64,000 bases of DNA, taken from contig CM071596.1 in NCBI GenBank assembly GCA_036435485.1, positions 16,396,001 through 16,460,000 of the forward strand. The letters are read 5' to 3'. The notes beneath the pieces were generated by a model. It was not told the origin of the DNA. It searched no databases and saw only the letters and a list, made by a program, of their open reading frames with translations. Of this stretch, positions 48,688 to 59,819 are shown piece by piece. Both the position numbers and the translations under genes were made by a program. Origin of the DNA: Saposhnikovia divaricata. Lineage: Eukaryota > Streptophyta > Magnoliopsida > Apiales > Apiaceae. Within the stretch, counting starts at the first letter, position 1. Every line of letters starts with the position of its first letter.

Positions 48688-49168
48688 TGTGGAACGAAAA
48701 GTAGGGTGTATTTAATGCTAGGGTTTATGAAGGTTTCGAGCTTTAACGGCTGATCAAGTGTTTCGTGACTTAATTCGGGTCGTATCTTGCAAATATCAAG
48801 AATCAAGCCAAAAAACGTAGTTCTGTTTGTGAAGGAACAGGTCCTCATATACGTGATGAAAATCCTAGAATAAGAGTTGAATTAGGAGACTTGGTGGGCA
48901 AGTCACAGCTTAGGCCCAATTCTAGAGCCTTCCAAAAGATAAGAAGATAAGTATTGGAGATATATGCCTTGGAGGCTACTCCTAATATGATTTAATTTCT
49001 TTTTCGGACTCAATTACGAAGTCCCTTATTTGGCTGATTTATCAACTACGAATTTATTATTTAATTTAGGTTTCGGGCCTCATTAACGGGCTTTAACATT
49101 GGACCAACCTAGGTTCATTTAATGTCACACTAAATGTGTTTTTACGATTTTAATTTCAGCCCATATCA
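48688..49168 (-). repeat. 5' LTR of the Tat element
   Basis: 481 bp, ending CCCATATCA on the plus strand and followed by the target duplication AATAT (49169-49173). Confidence 0.92.
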
Positions 49169-49520
49169 AATATAAATAAATAATTAAATTTCTAAATCAA
49201 AAACATATTATCATACATTATAAATTAATTTATTTATAATGTATGATAATATTATAAATAATTAATTAATAATATATTATAATAATTTATAATTTATAAT
49301 AAATTATAAATTATAAATTATAATAATATTATAAATTATAATATATATTATAAATATTAATATATATTATAATATATATTTATATTATATATTTAAATTT
49401 ATAATATATATTAATTATTATAATAATTTATTATTTATATTATAATTATAATATATATTATAATATATAAATTAATAATTTTAAGTTTATATTATATTTA
49501 TAAGATAATATAATATTTGT
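49169..49520. repeat. AT-rich low-complexity tract with a 21-bp hairpin
   Basis: Almost pure A/T, built from 'aattataataa'-like words. At 49205-49225 and 49232-49252 it holds a perfect 21-bp inverted repeat with a six-base loop. It was the target of the Tat insertion: the AATAT duplication lies at its left edge and similar AT-rich DNA lies left of 38788. Confidence 0.8.
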
Positions 49521-50935
49521 GATTAGTAAATTTGTAATTAAATTTTAAGTTGGCTTGTTTAAAATTATTTATTTATCGAATATTCATTTATTGAGGTTGT
49601 AGTGTATATAGATTTTTGTCCATTCTGCGTGGGGAAATGGACTTGGAAAGCTGAGAAGCACTAATGCAACTACTTTTAGCACCAAAAATTTCTACCAGTA
49701 TCTTTTCTATATGTTTTGTATTTTTTATTTTTTTAACTGAAATTTTAGTATAACATGTGCATCTCTTCTGGCTTATTTATTATTTAAGATATAAATGTGG
49801 AGTTCAATTCCAATAAACCTCCTCAAAAGTTTACCCTATCTATTTTTAAACGTATAAAGAGGGAGGGAAAAGATCAATTGCAAAAAAAGGAAGGAAGTGA
49901 TAGATAGATTTTATAGGCAAATTAATATATACTAATATAAAAGTAATCTAAGAGACAACATATATATGCTTCTCAATAGTGAGAAAAGATTTAGAGCTTT
50001 TAAATTTTTAGGAAGGGTTAGAATCTGTTGACTGTTGGAACTGATTTTTGTTTCGACTTCATTACAATTTGACTTAAGAGCCTAGATAGGGTGATTATTT
50101 CAGTTGCTCTAAGAGGTACAGGATATGATAGCCCCCTTCAATAATAAAATGTTGGGGAAGGATTCTGATACTTCTTTGTAGGCTTGTTCACTGTGGCTTT
50201 GCAGGTTCTTTCTATCTATCCCATGATAAATTTTCGCTCCTTCTGACTCATGCTGTTCGGTATTAATTCTGAAAACTGGTTCGTGGCACTTATATAACGA
50301 TGCGGGAGTTAGATCGTTTGGTCTATTCTTGTAAAGTTGATATGAGAGTGGCATTCTCTAATATAAAAATTAAAATTATTATCGATCTAAGCGTTATAGG
50401 ATCTCTTTGGAGATTTGTGCGATTTTACTTCTAACGGTTTGGGTTTGATCATGTTAAGGATAATGGTCAAAAGTAACATTTTTTTAAGATTTTATTAGTA
50501 CACAAGTATTAATTTTAAAATCTCACCAAACATATAAGTCTATTACGTATTTTCAAAATAGATATTGCTAATACGCATTTGAGAATTAGATATCATTGTA
50601 AAAAAAAAAAATTAAGAAAACAACATAAAAAATCATAGGAGAGGAATGTGTGTCTCACCCACTGTCAAGGTGATAACCAATTTCTTTTTTTCAATTTTGT
50701 TTTTCAGCTTTTTATGTAATATCCATTTATGAAATGTGCATCAGTAATACTCATTTTAAAAATAGGAAATGAGCTACTTCGTACTTTTATCGAAAAATTC
50801 AGAATTAATATTTCCATTAAAAATCTAAAAAAATGGTATTTTTGACATTTTATCTCTTGTAAAAGTTACAAAGCACTTACAGATCAGTGGAGCATATTAT
50901 TGATGATTCTATGGGTGTGTATGTACACTACAAGA
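49521..50935. other. Intergenic DNA, nothing recognised
   Basis: Unique-looking, moderately AT-rich sequence. The only ORF of note (81 codons, minus, 50109-50354) has no recognisable motif. The last three bases (50933-50935, GTA) are the left target duplication of the CACTA element. Confidence 0.55.
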
Positions 50936-51450
50936 TCTGCGCTTAAATTTTACGGACAAATTTCCGTCAAATTTAAGAACTTCCGTCATTTTTATACTCC
51001 TTTCCGTTGAATTTAAGGTAAATATGACGGACAATTTTCCGTCAAATTAGAAGGCGTCACATATAATGCTTCCGTCATATATAAAAGTTAAATACAACGG
51101 ATCTTAACCGTCAAATATATGTATTTATAAATGTGACGCTCGTTTCCGTTAAATTTATACTGTCCAAAATTTTCAATTAAAATTTTGAAAAATTTGAATT
51201 CCCGCCCAATTATTAAATTTGACGAACTATTCCGTCACATTTATACTCCCGCCAATTTTTTCACAAAAATTTAAAATTTTGTTTCCCGCAAACTGAAATT
51301 TTAATTTTCCCGCTTAAACACTAAATTTGACGGACATCCGACATTTCTAATAGCTACTAAATTTGATGGACATCCGTTATTTTAAAAAAATGTTAAAAAT
51401 GACAAATGTTCGTCGTATTAATACTTCATTCATATATGAAGTATTTCCGT
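50936..51450. repeat. Left subterminal repeat region of CACTA 1
   Basis: More than ten copies of a ~12-bp motif, core 'ccgtcaaattt' or its complement 'aaatttgacgga', in both orientations, diverging inwards. Confidence 0.8.
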
Positions 51451-51752
51451 CAAATTAATATAACCATATTTATATATGAATATTATCATTTGTATGCAAA
51501 TTATAATTACCACCTATATATGAATAAAATTGAAAATAAACTAAAACTTGTATGTATAAACACAACTAACGAATTAAATAATCCATTACCAAAATAAAGT
51601 TTTAAACAAATAATCTGATTTGCAGTACATCTACTAAACAATATCCGGAACATAATTTAATTCTTAATCTATCCTACATAGAATTCATCCATTCTTGCAA
51701 AATGCATAAAAGAACCTACTGTACCTAAAACAACCCATGCTAAAACATTAAT

Positions 51753-52521
51753 CTAACCCAACATTTCCTCATCAGAAAGGTGAGGGATCTCATTATGATC
51801 AGAGCCATCATGATCAGAAGGTATATCATCCTGCAAAATACAAAACAAAAATTATAATGGATCCCTTCTAAATGTAAAGTAACTTCACATACTTTGTAGT
51901 GTAATAAGAGATACCAAATAAATCACTAATTCAGCTATTCTAATTAGTATAATTATATACTAGTAAATTTGTACACTAAGGTTAATGATCCTAGAACCAC
52001 CTCCAGCTGATTATCCTATATGTTAAAATGTTGAAATTTGTGTTCTTAGAGCAACACCACCATGTCATAGCTTCAACTTTTTTTGTAGGAGAAAAATTTT
52101 AAATGCTAAGAAATTTGTCATATGATTATAGTTGATGCGTTAATGGTATTTAACTAATTATACTACCATAATACAAATTGGAAAATCATCTTCACCTAGC
52201 TATTAAACAACCAAATACTACATTTTATGTATTAGCATAAATGATGATCTTATTCTAACGTCATACTTTGGTACATATATGTACCAATCTTTTCTTGAAT
52301 CTGATTTTACAAAATCTTTAAGTAGAAATAACCTTTACTATATACGACTATCTACATACATAAGCTCATGAAAATTCAGTTAATCAGCTAAATCTACTAA
52401 TTTTTTGATTCTGTATAGGACATATGCTTTAGTTTTAGAATATTGTAAGGCCAGTGATATTGCTACAAATACCCTACTAACAATATAGGCTAACCTTGTC
52501 ATAAATATAAAACCCTGATAC

Positions 52522-52591
<70 letters not shown>

Positions 52592-53045
52592 TTGTACTCG
52601 ATATCATAATCACATATATAAAAAAAGGTTCTAATACCTCTATGATTGTCTTTCCGTCAATGTCCAAGATCTTACTAGCTGCCATGGATGTAAATCGGAC
52701 GTACTCAGCAAAATGTGTATGATCAGGAGGAATGACTTCTTTCGCAAGGTGTTGAACATCGGCATCTAACTCAGAGCGGGGCACAGAACTTACATTACCC
52801 TTGGAATGAGCTATGACGGCAGCATGACCAATGGCTTGCTGGAGTAAGTCATCAGAAAGGCGCGCAGAACTGGTACGAGAAGCCATAATCCTGCCAGTTG
52901 ATGGCACATCAGTACCATATATGTCTATAAGCTTCTCACGACCCTCCATATAAACTCTATTTTTCAAATGTGCTGTCGTGCCTAGCTCTTTCGAGGCTTG
53001 GGAGGCAATATCCGCCTCTAAACGTCTTCGTTTTGTTGGTGGCAT
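51753..53045 (-). CDS. Two-exon gene in CACTA 1, unknown function
   Basis: Exon 1 (52638-53045) encodes 136 residues starting MPPTKRRRLEADIASQ, with a basic nuclear-localisation-like KRRR. Exon 2 (51753-51830) adds 25 acidic residues (DDIPSDHDGSDHNE...) and a TAG. The intron (51831-52637) runs from GTATTA to TTTTGCAG, contains a 67-bp (AT)n tract, and restores a single open frame of 161 codons. I chose the splice because the exon 1 frame otherwise runs into the AT microsatellite. The protein has mixed helices and no domain I recognise. Position downstream of the tnp2 remnant on the same strand suggests a second CACTA protein (inference). No lesion seen. Confidence 0.55.
52524..52590. repeat. 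(AT)n microsatellite
   Basis: 67 bases of uninterrupted alternating AT inside the intron of the 161-codon gene. It is likely length-variable. Confidence 0.95.
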
Positions 53046-54441
53046 AAGAAATGTACGTGATTTTTCAATAATAAGTATTCTGGATTATAATAAGAGAGAG
53101 TTATATCAAAAAATCGAATAAATATATATGGAATAATTCGATTTTTATGAAATGATATAATATTCAATGTTTGAAATGCCTTTTATGTCACTAAAATCAT
53201 TGAAAATTTACGTAATAACTTAATTATGAGATATTTACATCTCTACAGATAGATTTTTAATTAGATTTCTACGGATAGATTTTTAATTAGATTTTAAAAT
53301 AATGTGAATTTGAAAATGCATTAGTAGAAATATTTTCTATGACTTTTTAAATTTATTTTTCTTCGTTTGTAATCCAATTGAATAAATGAGGACCAAGATG
53401 ATTAAAATTCAAATTTGATATTTTTTCGTACATTAATAAACATTTTTTACTTCCCAAATCTTAAATCTTTTGTCTTAACTTTTTTGTGGTCAAATTGATC
53501 GAAATTTGCACAAATATTACATATATAATATAGATAAAAATTGTTATAAAAATTATATCATTAAAATATAAATTTAATCTAATTTAATATGTTTTTTTAA
53601 TTTTGTAAATTATATAAGAATGATAAATAACTATTAATCAAAATTTGGTCAATTCGATACTACAAAGAGCAAAAGGAAGAGAAGGATTAAGACACCAGTT
53701 TGAGTAGATACCAGCAGTGTTCTGAGAGAGGCATAAATCACTTAAGCTAATAGCCTAGCAATTCAAATATTAATCTCTGGCATGACAAAAATTGAAATGA
53801 CATAACAATATCCTAATTAATCTCCAAAAAGTAAATTTCAACTTGACTAAATAGACTCTTGATGCTCAGAAAGTCATGTAACACTAAACCATCCCCCATG
53901 TGTTTGTCCTTCAAAACTGCTAACAGCCTAACAACAACTCTTGGCTTTTGTTGACAAAGCAATGCCTGCTAATAGAAACACGGAGATCATATTCAAATAC
54001 TGTATGAGAATAAAAAACTAGACAGTACCCAGGTCACAACAGAACAGCCTAAGTAACTAACCTTTTTACCAGCGAAAGCAAAACCATCATGCTAATGCTC
54101 ACAAAGATGAAGTCCGAAGATAGAGCTACAGTTCACAGAAACAAACTTGAGAACCGTCTGGGTAGGGAAAAAGTTACAATAACACTGATTGCAAATTAAT
54201 TTAGCAATATTTTCAGCATTTGCATCTTTTTTGTAACAGATAGCAAACCAGACAAGACACTAATTAACAAGATAGCAATATTTTCAGCATTTGCATCTTT
54301 TTCCGCGGCCAATAGATTGGAACAACTAACCAGTGGACACACATGTCCAACAACAAGGGAAATAAAATAAAAAGTTCGAATAATAGCTTTACCATGTCAA
54401 ATTAAACATTCATCTTTTATTGGACAAATTTTTTTTTTATT
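53046..54441. other. Noncoding interior of CACTA 1
   Basis: AT-rich DNA with no supported gene. It includes a direct duplication of about 26 bp ('aatattttcagcatttgcat...') at about 54206 and 54278. It is presumably the region where the transposase body was lost. Confidence 0.5.
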
Positions 54442-54777
54442 TTAGTAGAACCAGGACACTAGGAGGCCTGTGGCTAAATAGAAAAAGCACAGTGGTCAGC
54501 TGGAGAGATACAGAGTGACAACAAAATACTGGTGTAAAATATAAATGCCAAACCTCATGCTTTCAAATTTTCTTTTAAATCAAAATTTGTTTAACATTGT
54601 GACCCAGAAGTAATATAGGGTGCACTACATAAAAGATCCAGTATACAAAATATTTAAACAAAGAAAAATGTAAGATACACTTACCCTCCACTCAAAAGAA
54701 GTTGGCCACTGTAGCAAAAACAAGTCTGAAGTATCGCCAAACTGAAATCTATCCTCCTAGTGTCCTGGTTCTACTAA
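54442..54777. mobile_element. Possible nested foldback element with 25-bp inverted ends
   Basis: A perfect 25-bp inverted repeat at 54442-54466 and 54753-54777 (core 'ccaggacactaggagg'/'cctcctagtgtcctgg') encloses 286 bp, each copy bordered by a T- or A-run. The shape is that of a small MITE inside the CACTA element, but I cannot define a target duplication. Confidence 0.45.
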
Positions 54778-54925
54778 GGTAAAAAAAATTGGCAGATAGG
54801 ATACCTGATAATGAAGCAGGCAGGCAGGACTATTCTCAAATCAATACCTGATAATTAAAACATGAAAATCACAATTAAATACGGTTATAGAATAGCAAAT
54901 ACGGTTATAACCAAATATTACACAC

Positions 54926-55635
54926 CTATGATGAATCTTCATCACTTTCACCAATCTCGCCACCACTTGAATCACTATTCCTGTTTTGATCATTATTTTC
55001 TTCATTATCAGACACGTTCTCATCATTATTTCCAAACTGCTCAAGATCTATGAAAAAATTTGAAGGATTTTCGATAGTTATTGGTCCGATGTAGGATGTT
55101 GATGCATTCGACACCTCTTCTTGAAAAGCATTGTCCAGTGAAGCATAACAAATGATAACTTTGTATGTTCTTCATTATTTGGACACAAAGGAACTGAAGC
55201 ATTCTTCACCAACTTGTAAAACTCTGAAGCTTCTTGATTTGGATCTTCTTCCACATTTTCAAATTGATCTTGTTCCCCTGCCACATCTCTCAACATTTCA
55301 AACACATCGTACTCATCTTTATCTTCATTAGTGTTATGATTCAAACTTGTTCCCAAAGAATAATGAGCATTCCAGTTAGATTTTTCTCCATGGAGATCCC
55401 ATGTAATATACGCCTCAATAATACCGAATTGTAACAAGTGCCACTTTAACACATCTTCAGTCATAAAAGCCTGATTTTTGCATCTCTTACACGGACATTT
55501 TATCAATCCTTCTGGGTGTCTTTTCTTTTCTGGCTGGACAAATTCAACAAATGAATTCACACCTCTAACATACTCTTCGGATATACCACCCTTTCCATCA
55601 TTCCTACGTCTCATCCAAGTTCGATCATGAGACAT
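54926..55635 (-). pseudogene. Truncated TNP2-like CACTA transposase (N-terminal domain)
   Basis: ATG at 55635 opens MSHDRTWMRRRNDG, then SEEYVRGVNSFVEF, IKCPCKRCKNQ (Cys pair), LKWHLLQFGIIEAY and TWDLHGE. This is the plant transposase-associated domain at the N-terminus of TNP2/En-Spm transposases. An acidic linker (EDKDEYDVFEMLRDVAGE) and YKLVKNASVPLCPNNEEHTKLSF follow as in TNP2, then a one-base shift near 55130. A second frame continues (SNASTSYIGPITIENPSNFF, acidic tail) to a stop at 54926. The catalytic DDE part is absent from the element. Confidence 0.85.
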
Positions 55636-56080
55636 CTACAAGTAAAATTTATTAATACTTTTAGTTAGTTATGTTGTTAAATACAGAATTGATGTTATCA
55701 TTGACATATATACACACGTACAATGATCAAAACAGAAATATAGATTAAATAAACAAACAAACTTTAATTTGAACCTAGATTAATACAATGGCAACACAAT
55801 CATACTAAACATAATATATACTACATAATATGATCAATATATATATGCAATATATGGACAAGTATATGTAATTAAATAATGCAATCATAAATCATACTTA
55901 CCTTTAAATTTGTAGATAGTTCAAATATTAGTGTTTTTAATGTAGGCTCCAAGCTTCCATGATAAAACAGTTATACGTGGGTCTGAGTAAAAAAAGAAGA
56001 GGCAGTTAGTTTGAGTAAAAAAAGAAGAGGCAGCTAAAAGCAAAGCTACGGGAGGATAAAATAAATTAGGGTTAGGCTAT
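55636..56080. other. Upstream region of the CACTA 1 transposase remnant
   Basis: AT-rich 5' flank and possible leader of the minus-strand transposase gene. It contains a tandem 'agtaaaaaaagaagaggcag' doublet at about 55985-56035. No gene seen. Confidence 0.45.
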
Positions 56081-56558
56081 TATCAACAGACTTCCGTCAT
56101 ATTTAATTAGCATTAAATCAACAAACTTCTGTCGCATTTAGGAGTATATATTCAACGGATATCCGTCGTATTTAGCGTTATATATTTAACGGTTATCAGT
56201 CACATTTATTTATTAAATACAACGGAGAGCTTCTGTAAATTTTATATTTGAGAGGAAAAAACTCCCGCCAACTTGTAAAATATTTTAAAAAACCAACAAA
56301 TTTAATACGACAGATATCCGTCAAAAATACTAGTTCCGTCGTAATTATTATGTCCGTCTAATTTACCAAAAAAGAGGGAAAAGATGAAAAATTTGGCGCG
56401 CTTTAATTTTGACAGAATTCTGTCATATATAATGGTTCCGTCATATTTAATTACTCCGTCGTATTTATGAAATGGTTAATTTGACACGTCCGTCATATTT
56501 AAGCGCCTTAACTTTCCGTTGAATTTGTCCGTCAAATTTACTGTAAATTGTTGTAGTG
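56081..56558. repeat. Right subterminal repeat region of CACTA 1
   Basis: Numerous 'ccgtcatattta'/'taaatatgacgga' variants in both orientations up to the terminal TTGTAGTG. Confidence 0.8.
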
Positions 56559-56561
56559 GTA

Positions 56562-56813
56562 CTACTCCTATATATATGGTACATCCCATCTTAATTACTC
56601 GTGTTAGTTGCATTGCATGGGCCGATCTTTTTTTCTTGCAAGCAAAATCTCCAAATAAAACCCCCACACTATTTAACCTGTCATAGGGTTGGCCATATTG
56701 TAAAATATTTTGTTTAGCTAAAACACAGGTATACATATATCTTCCTTATTGTTTGGGTTAGTATGTATTATGATGATATCTTTCTTGTCTGAGAAGTTGA
56801 TGGTTTGATGCAG
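56562..56813. other. Region between CACTA 1 and first HMA exon
   Basis: About 250 bp. It ends in an acceptor-like 'tttgatgcag' just before recognisable HMA coding sequence. I see no start codon in frame, so a short first exon may lie upstream or was lost. Confidence 0.5.
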
Positions 56814-57023
56814 ATGATGAGTGCAAGGAGGAAGATGAATTGAATGAAAAGGTACTGGATAAAAGCTACTTTGATGTGTGGGGAATATGCTGTAGTTCAG
56901 AAATCCCTGTAATAGAGAAATTATTGAAGGCGCTAGAAGGAGTGGTGGAGGTGACTGTCATCGTCCCCTCCAAAACTGTTATCGTTCTCCACCACTCCCT
57001 CCTCATTTCCCAGCTTCAGATCG
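56814..57023 (+). pseudogene. HMA exon 1: N-terminal metal-binding domain
   Basis: KSYFDVWGICCSSEIPVIEK has the plant HMA2-4 metal-binding motif GICC(T/S)SE. It is followed by VVEVTVIVPSKTVIVLHHSLLI. The frame is open from 56801 but has no ATG, so the true start is missing or upstream. Donor GTACTC follows at 57024. The exon joins exon 2 in phase (CAG ATC G / TG AAC). Confidence 0.85.
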
Positions 57024-57130
57024 GTACTCTACTCTCTTTTCTATTTTTTTTTTTTAGCTTCAGATGTTACACGTTTAATTCTTGCTCCTTTAAATTAATT
57101 TTATTGACCATGAAAATGACGTAATTGCAG

Positions 57131-57425
57131 TGAACGCACTGAATAAATCAGGATTGGAAGCAAGCGTGAAAGACAAAACTGGAGGAGGGGAAACTAATAC
57201 TAACAAGAATAATAATAAGATTAATAAAAAGAGATGGCCAAGCCCGTTTGTAATGGGTTCAGGATTGTTGGTATTGTTAACTTTAATACTCCAACACGTC
57301 TATCATCCTCTCCGTTACCTGGGACTGCCTGCTGTGGCACTCGCTATCTTCCCCATTTTCTTCAAGGCCGTTGCTGCTTTACGCAACTACAACCACCAAC
57401 ATCAACATTCTTATCCTTATCACAG
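57131..57425 (+). pseudogene. HMA exon 2: first transmembrane helices
   Basis: Acceptor TAATTGCAG; reads NALNKSGLEASVKDK, an Asn/Lys-rich loop, then KRWPSPFVMGSGLLVLLTL and RYLGLPAVALAIFPIF. Near 57398 the frame is off by one: the original frame resumes as NINILILIT up to the donor at 57425/57426. So there is one extra base in the 'caaccaccaac' stretch. Confidence 0.85.
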
Positions 57426-57719
57426 GTACTTGATTCTTTTTTAATTATTTACCTGTATATTTTGTTTGCAATTTCTTATCAACTTTTTCCTTAGATGCAT
57501 GCAAATTTCACGCTTTCAATAATGTTATACAAATTTTACGGTTTTTTTGTGTCTGACTGATTTTTCTGTAAAGATAATACAGCTATGCAAGTAACCTATG
57601 CAACTAAAAACTAAATTATTGCAACATGAATCAGCTTATCAACCAAATGTAAACATTTATTTGACTAGAAATGACACACAAAGAGTGATGGGGAAAATGA
57701 ACTATTTTGGTATCTGCAG

Positions 57720-57887
57720 TTGCTGGATCAATTGTGCTAAAAGACTAGGAAGCCGGCACAATAGTTTTCTTATTCACATTTGCACACTGGCTGGAGTCCA
57801 AGGCAAGTCACAGGGCTACTTCTGCTATGTCATCACTGGCAAACATAGTCCCTCAAACTGCAGTTATTGCTGAAACCGGAGAACGAG
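57720..57887 (+). pseudogene. HMA exon 3, left half (before CACTA insertion)
   Basis: Acceptor TATCTGCAG. Reads VAGSIVLKD, then TAG (about 57752), then EAGTIVFLFTFAHWLESKAS and NIVPQTAVIAETGER. It is cut by CACTA 2 right after 'gaacgag'. Confidence 0.88.
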
Positions 57888-59398
57888 CACTACTAGAAAA
57901 AGGGCTTATAGTGACGGAATTTTAAGCCTAAATCCGTCACAAATAGTCTACTTGTGACAGATTTCGTTCGTCACTTATAATCCTGTCTAAAGTTCAAGAT
58001 TTTGTCACAAGCCCCGTTTTTTGTCACAAGTTACATGGTTTGTCACAAGTTTAAAGTGGGATCCACAAACCCGTTATTATATTACATAATCTAACTTGTG
58101 ACAAATAATTCGTCGCAAAACAATATATTATTATTTTATTCAACTAATAAAAAATGAATAATATATACTTGTGACGAACTCCATCGTCATAACATATTGA
58201 AGAAAAAGAAAAAGAAAAAGAAAATAAAATTTACTTGTGACGGAATATACGTCACTAAAGTTATGAATAAATAAAATGAAAAAATTGTAAAAGAAATGTT
58301 GTGACAAACTTACTTATGACGCCTTTGAATGCACCTTTTCTTCACAAAATTCGTCACAATGAAATTTATTATTATTTTATTCAACTAATAAAAAAAGGTA
58401 AAATAAATTGAAAAATATGTAAAAGATACTTGTGATGAACTTTAGGTAAAATATTTAAAAGATTCTTGTAATCCTGTACAAGAATCTAAGTACATTTAGG
58501 TCCGAGATCAATAATAAAACAGAAACGAACATTCTTTCAACATAAATCCTATAAACTGTAAAGATTACACCACACAAATCTGAAGATATATCACTGCTGA
58601 ATATATAATGAAAAGAATCCTCGCTGCTTTCCGGGTAGCTTTAGTTCCTCCGCCGTTTTTCTAAATAAAGGCGCATAAAAAACATCTCACAAGCGAATGG
58701 TTTTCACCGGCCAAGCAGGTATCAGACATTCCAGCATGTAAATATCTGTAGCCACTAAATTCTGCAGACAATGTCCAACCGGTATACAAATATTATTGTA
58801 AGCTGCAAAACACTCATCATGGTCTTCATCAGATTCGGCACTCTGATCACCATCCCTGTTGTCACAAATATCCTCATTGGCATTGCCATAGTTGGTGGCC
58901 TTCCCTTAAAACATACATATAAACAATATGTATGTGTCTTCAGAATTCTGAGCTGACCAAAAATCAAAAAGAAGTGCAGGTGTCAGTCAAATGGAAATCC
59001 CACGTTGAAGATAAAAAAAGATGAGAGGATAGCCTAAAAGCAGGACTTGCTAGGGCCAAGCTTATAGCTCAAAAAAGATGAGAGGATAGCATAAAAGCAG
59101 GACTTGCATTTACAGTAGATGAAGGGAGTATGAAGATACTGATAGTGCTACATGAGCTGGCTGCTTGAAAGAGGAGGTGTCTGGCTCCTTTTTCCGTTCA
59201 AACTTAATTAAATTCCTCGATGATTTTCTTTAAACTTTGCTCAAGATCTCTCCCTGCAACACCAATTTGATTCAAAATTATGTACAACAGAAAACAAAAT
59301 TTGACATTCTTATGCAGTGCAACCTTTCACTACTACTGTTAAATAGTTTAGCTGTCGTCACAAGATTGTCGTCACAAATGGCAGATTTTCTAGTAGTG
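57888..59398. mobile_element. CACTA transposon 2, non-autonomous, inside the HMA exon
   Basis: 1511 bp with ends CACTACTAGAAAAA and TTTTCTAGTAGTG, flanked by the 3-bp duplication GAG (57885-57887 and 59399-59401). Subterminal motifs 'tgacggaattt', 'cgtcacaa' and 'cttgtgac' recur at 57900-58450. The interior has no transposase, only a minus-strand acidic fragment (about 58770-58870: EDICDNRDGDQSAESDEDHDE) resembling the acidic tail of the CACTA 1 transposase frame, and a ~37-bp direct repeat. Removing it and one GAG joins GAACGAGTGAATG and restores the ATPase reading ETGERVNADQ. Confidence 0.95.
59014..59107 (+). repeat. Short tandem duplication in CACTA 2
   Basis: 'aaaaaagatgagaggatagc' plus 17 further bases occurs at about 59014-59050 and again at 59071-59107, with one base different. 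Confidence 0.85.
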
Positions 59399-59584
59399 GA
59401 GTGAATGCTGATCAAGTCCATCTCAACACCATTCTCTCCATTAAGCCCGGTGATGTAATCCCCATTGATGGAGTTGTTGTACATGGAAACTGTGATGTCG
59501 ACGAGAAAACTTTAACTGGTGAATCTTTTCCCATTTCTAAACAAATTGACTCCACTGTTTGGGCCGGCACCATTAATCAAAATG
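59399..59584 (+). pseudogene. HMA exon 3, right half: actuator domain
   Basis: Continues as VNADQVHLNTILSIKPGDV, IPIDGVVVHGNCDVDE and KTLTGESFPISKQ (the TGE dephosphorylation motif), then STVWAGTINQN. Donor GTAAAT at 59585, joining exon 4 in phase to give NGYLSV. Confidence 0.9.
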
Positions 59585-59691
59585 GTAAATATTGTATTAC
59601 AACATATATTAACTAATTTTGTATATGCATATATGTCACAACTAAAAGCTTTTCTATTGCCTATTTTCATCTAAACAACTAATATTTTTAG

Positions 59692-59780
59692 GTTATTTGA
59701 GCGTGAAAACTACTGCTCTAGCTGAAGATTGTGTGATAGCTAGGATGGCAAACCTTGTTGAAGAGGCTCAAAAGAAAACA
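59692..59780 (+). pseudogene. HMA exon 4, truncated
   Basis: Acceptor TATTTTTAG. YLSVKTTALAEDCVIARMAN and LVEEAQKK are the end of the actuator domain. Homology stops near 59780, where the inverted segment begins. About 20 residues normally following (the ...DKC.KYYTP stretch of the family) are missing. Confidence 0.85.
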
Positions 59781-59819
59781 ATATACATGATCGACATATT
59801 TTGACCATAAGCCGAACTT

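Larger units (their letters stand above)
38788..49168 (-). mobile_element. Tat-type Ty3/gypsy LTR retrotransposon, degenerate
   Basis: A 10.4-kb element on the minus strand flanked by the 5-bp repeat AATAT (38783-38787 and 49169-49173). Order from the 5' LTR: primer-binding site, gag, protease, reverse transcriptase, RNase H pair, integrase, an antisense gene, a tandem-repeat 3' region, polypurine tract, 3' LTR. A second archaeal-like RNase H after the usual one and an extra ORF near the 3' end are hallmarks of the Tat lineage (Ogre/Retand/TatI-III). The LTRs differ by about a dozen substitutions plus a ~16-bp deletion by eye. Several stops, one frameshift and a changed integrase catalytic residue make it non-autonomous. 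Confidence 0.95.
50936..56558 (-). mobile_element. CACTA (En/Spm-type) transposon 1, defective
   Basis: 5623 bp from CACTACAAGAT to TTGTTGTAGTG, flanked by the 3-bp direct repeat GTA (50933-50935 and 56559-56561), as CACTA transposases make. Both ends are dense in the subterminal motif 'tccgtcaaatttaa'/'ttaaatttgacgga' in both orientations (50960-51440 and 56085-56550), the presumed transposase-binding sites. Minus-strand genes inside: a truncated TNP2-like transposase near the right end and a small two-exon gene nearer the left end. The transposase catalytic region is missing, so it depends on others. Confidence 0.93.

Noticed and set aside
50109..50354. 81-codon minus-strand ORF in the intergenic region
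   Set aside because: No motif, no splice or promoter context. It may be a gene remnant but nothing supports it.
52380..52637. Extension of the CACTA 1 small gene through the AT microsatellite
   Set aside because: The extended frame encodes a Tyr-Ile run from (AT)n. A GT-AG intron starting at 52637 gives a sensible acidic C-terminus instead.
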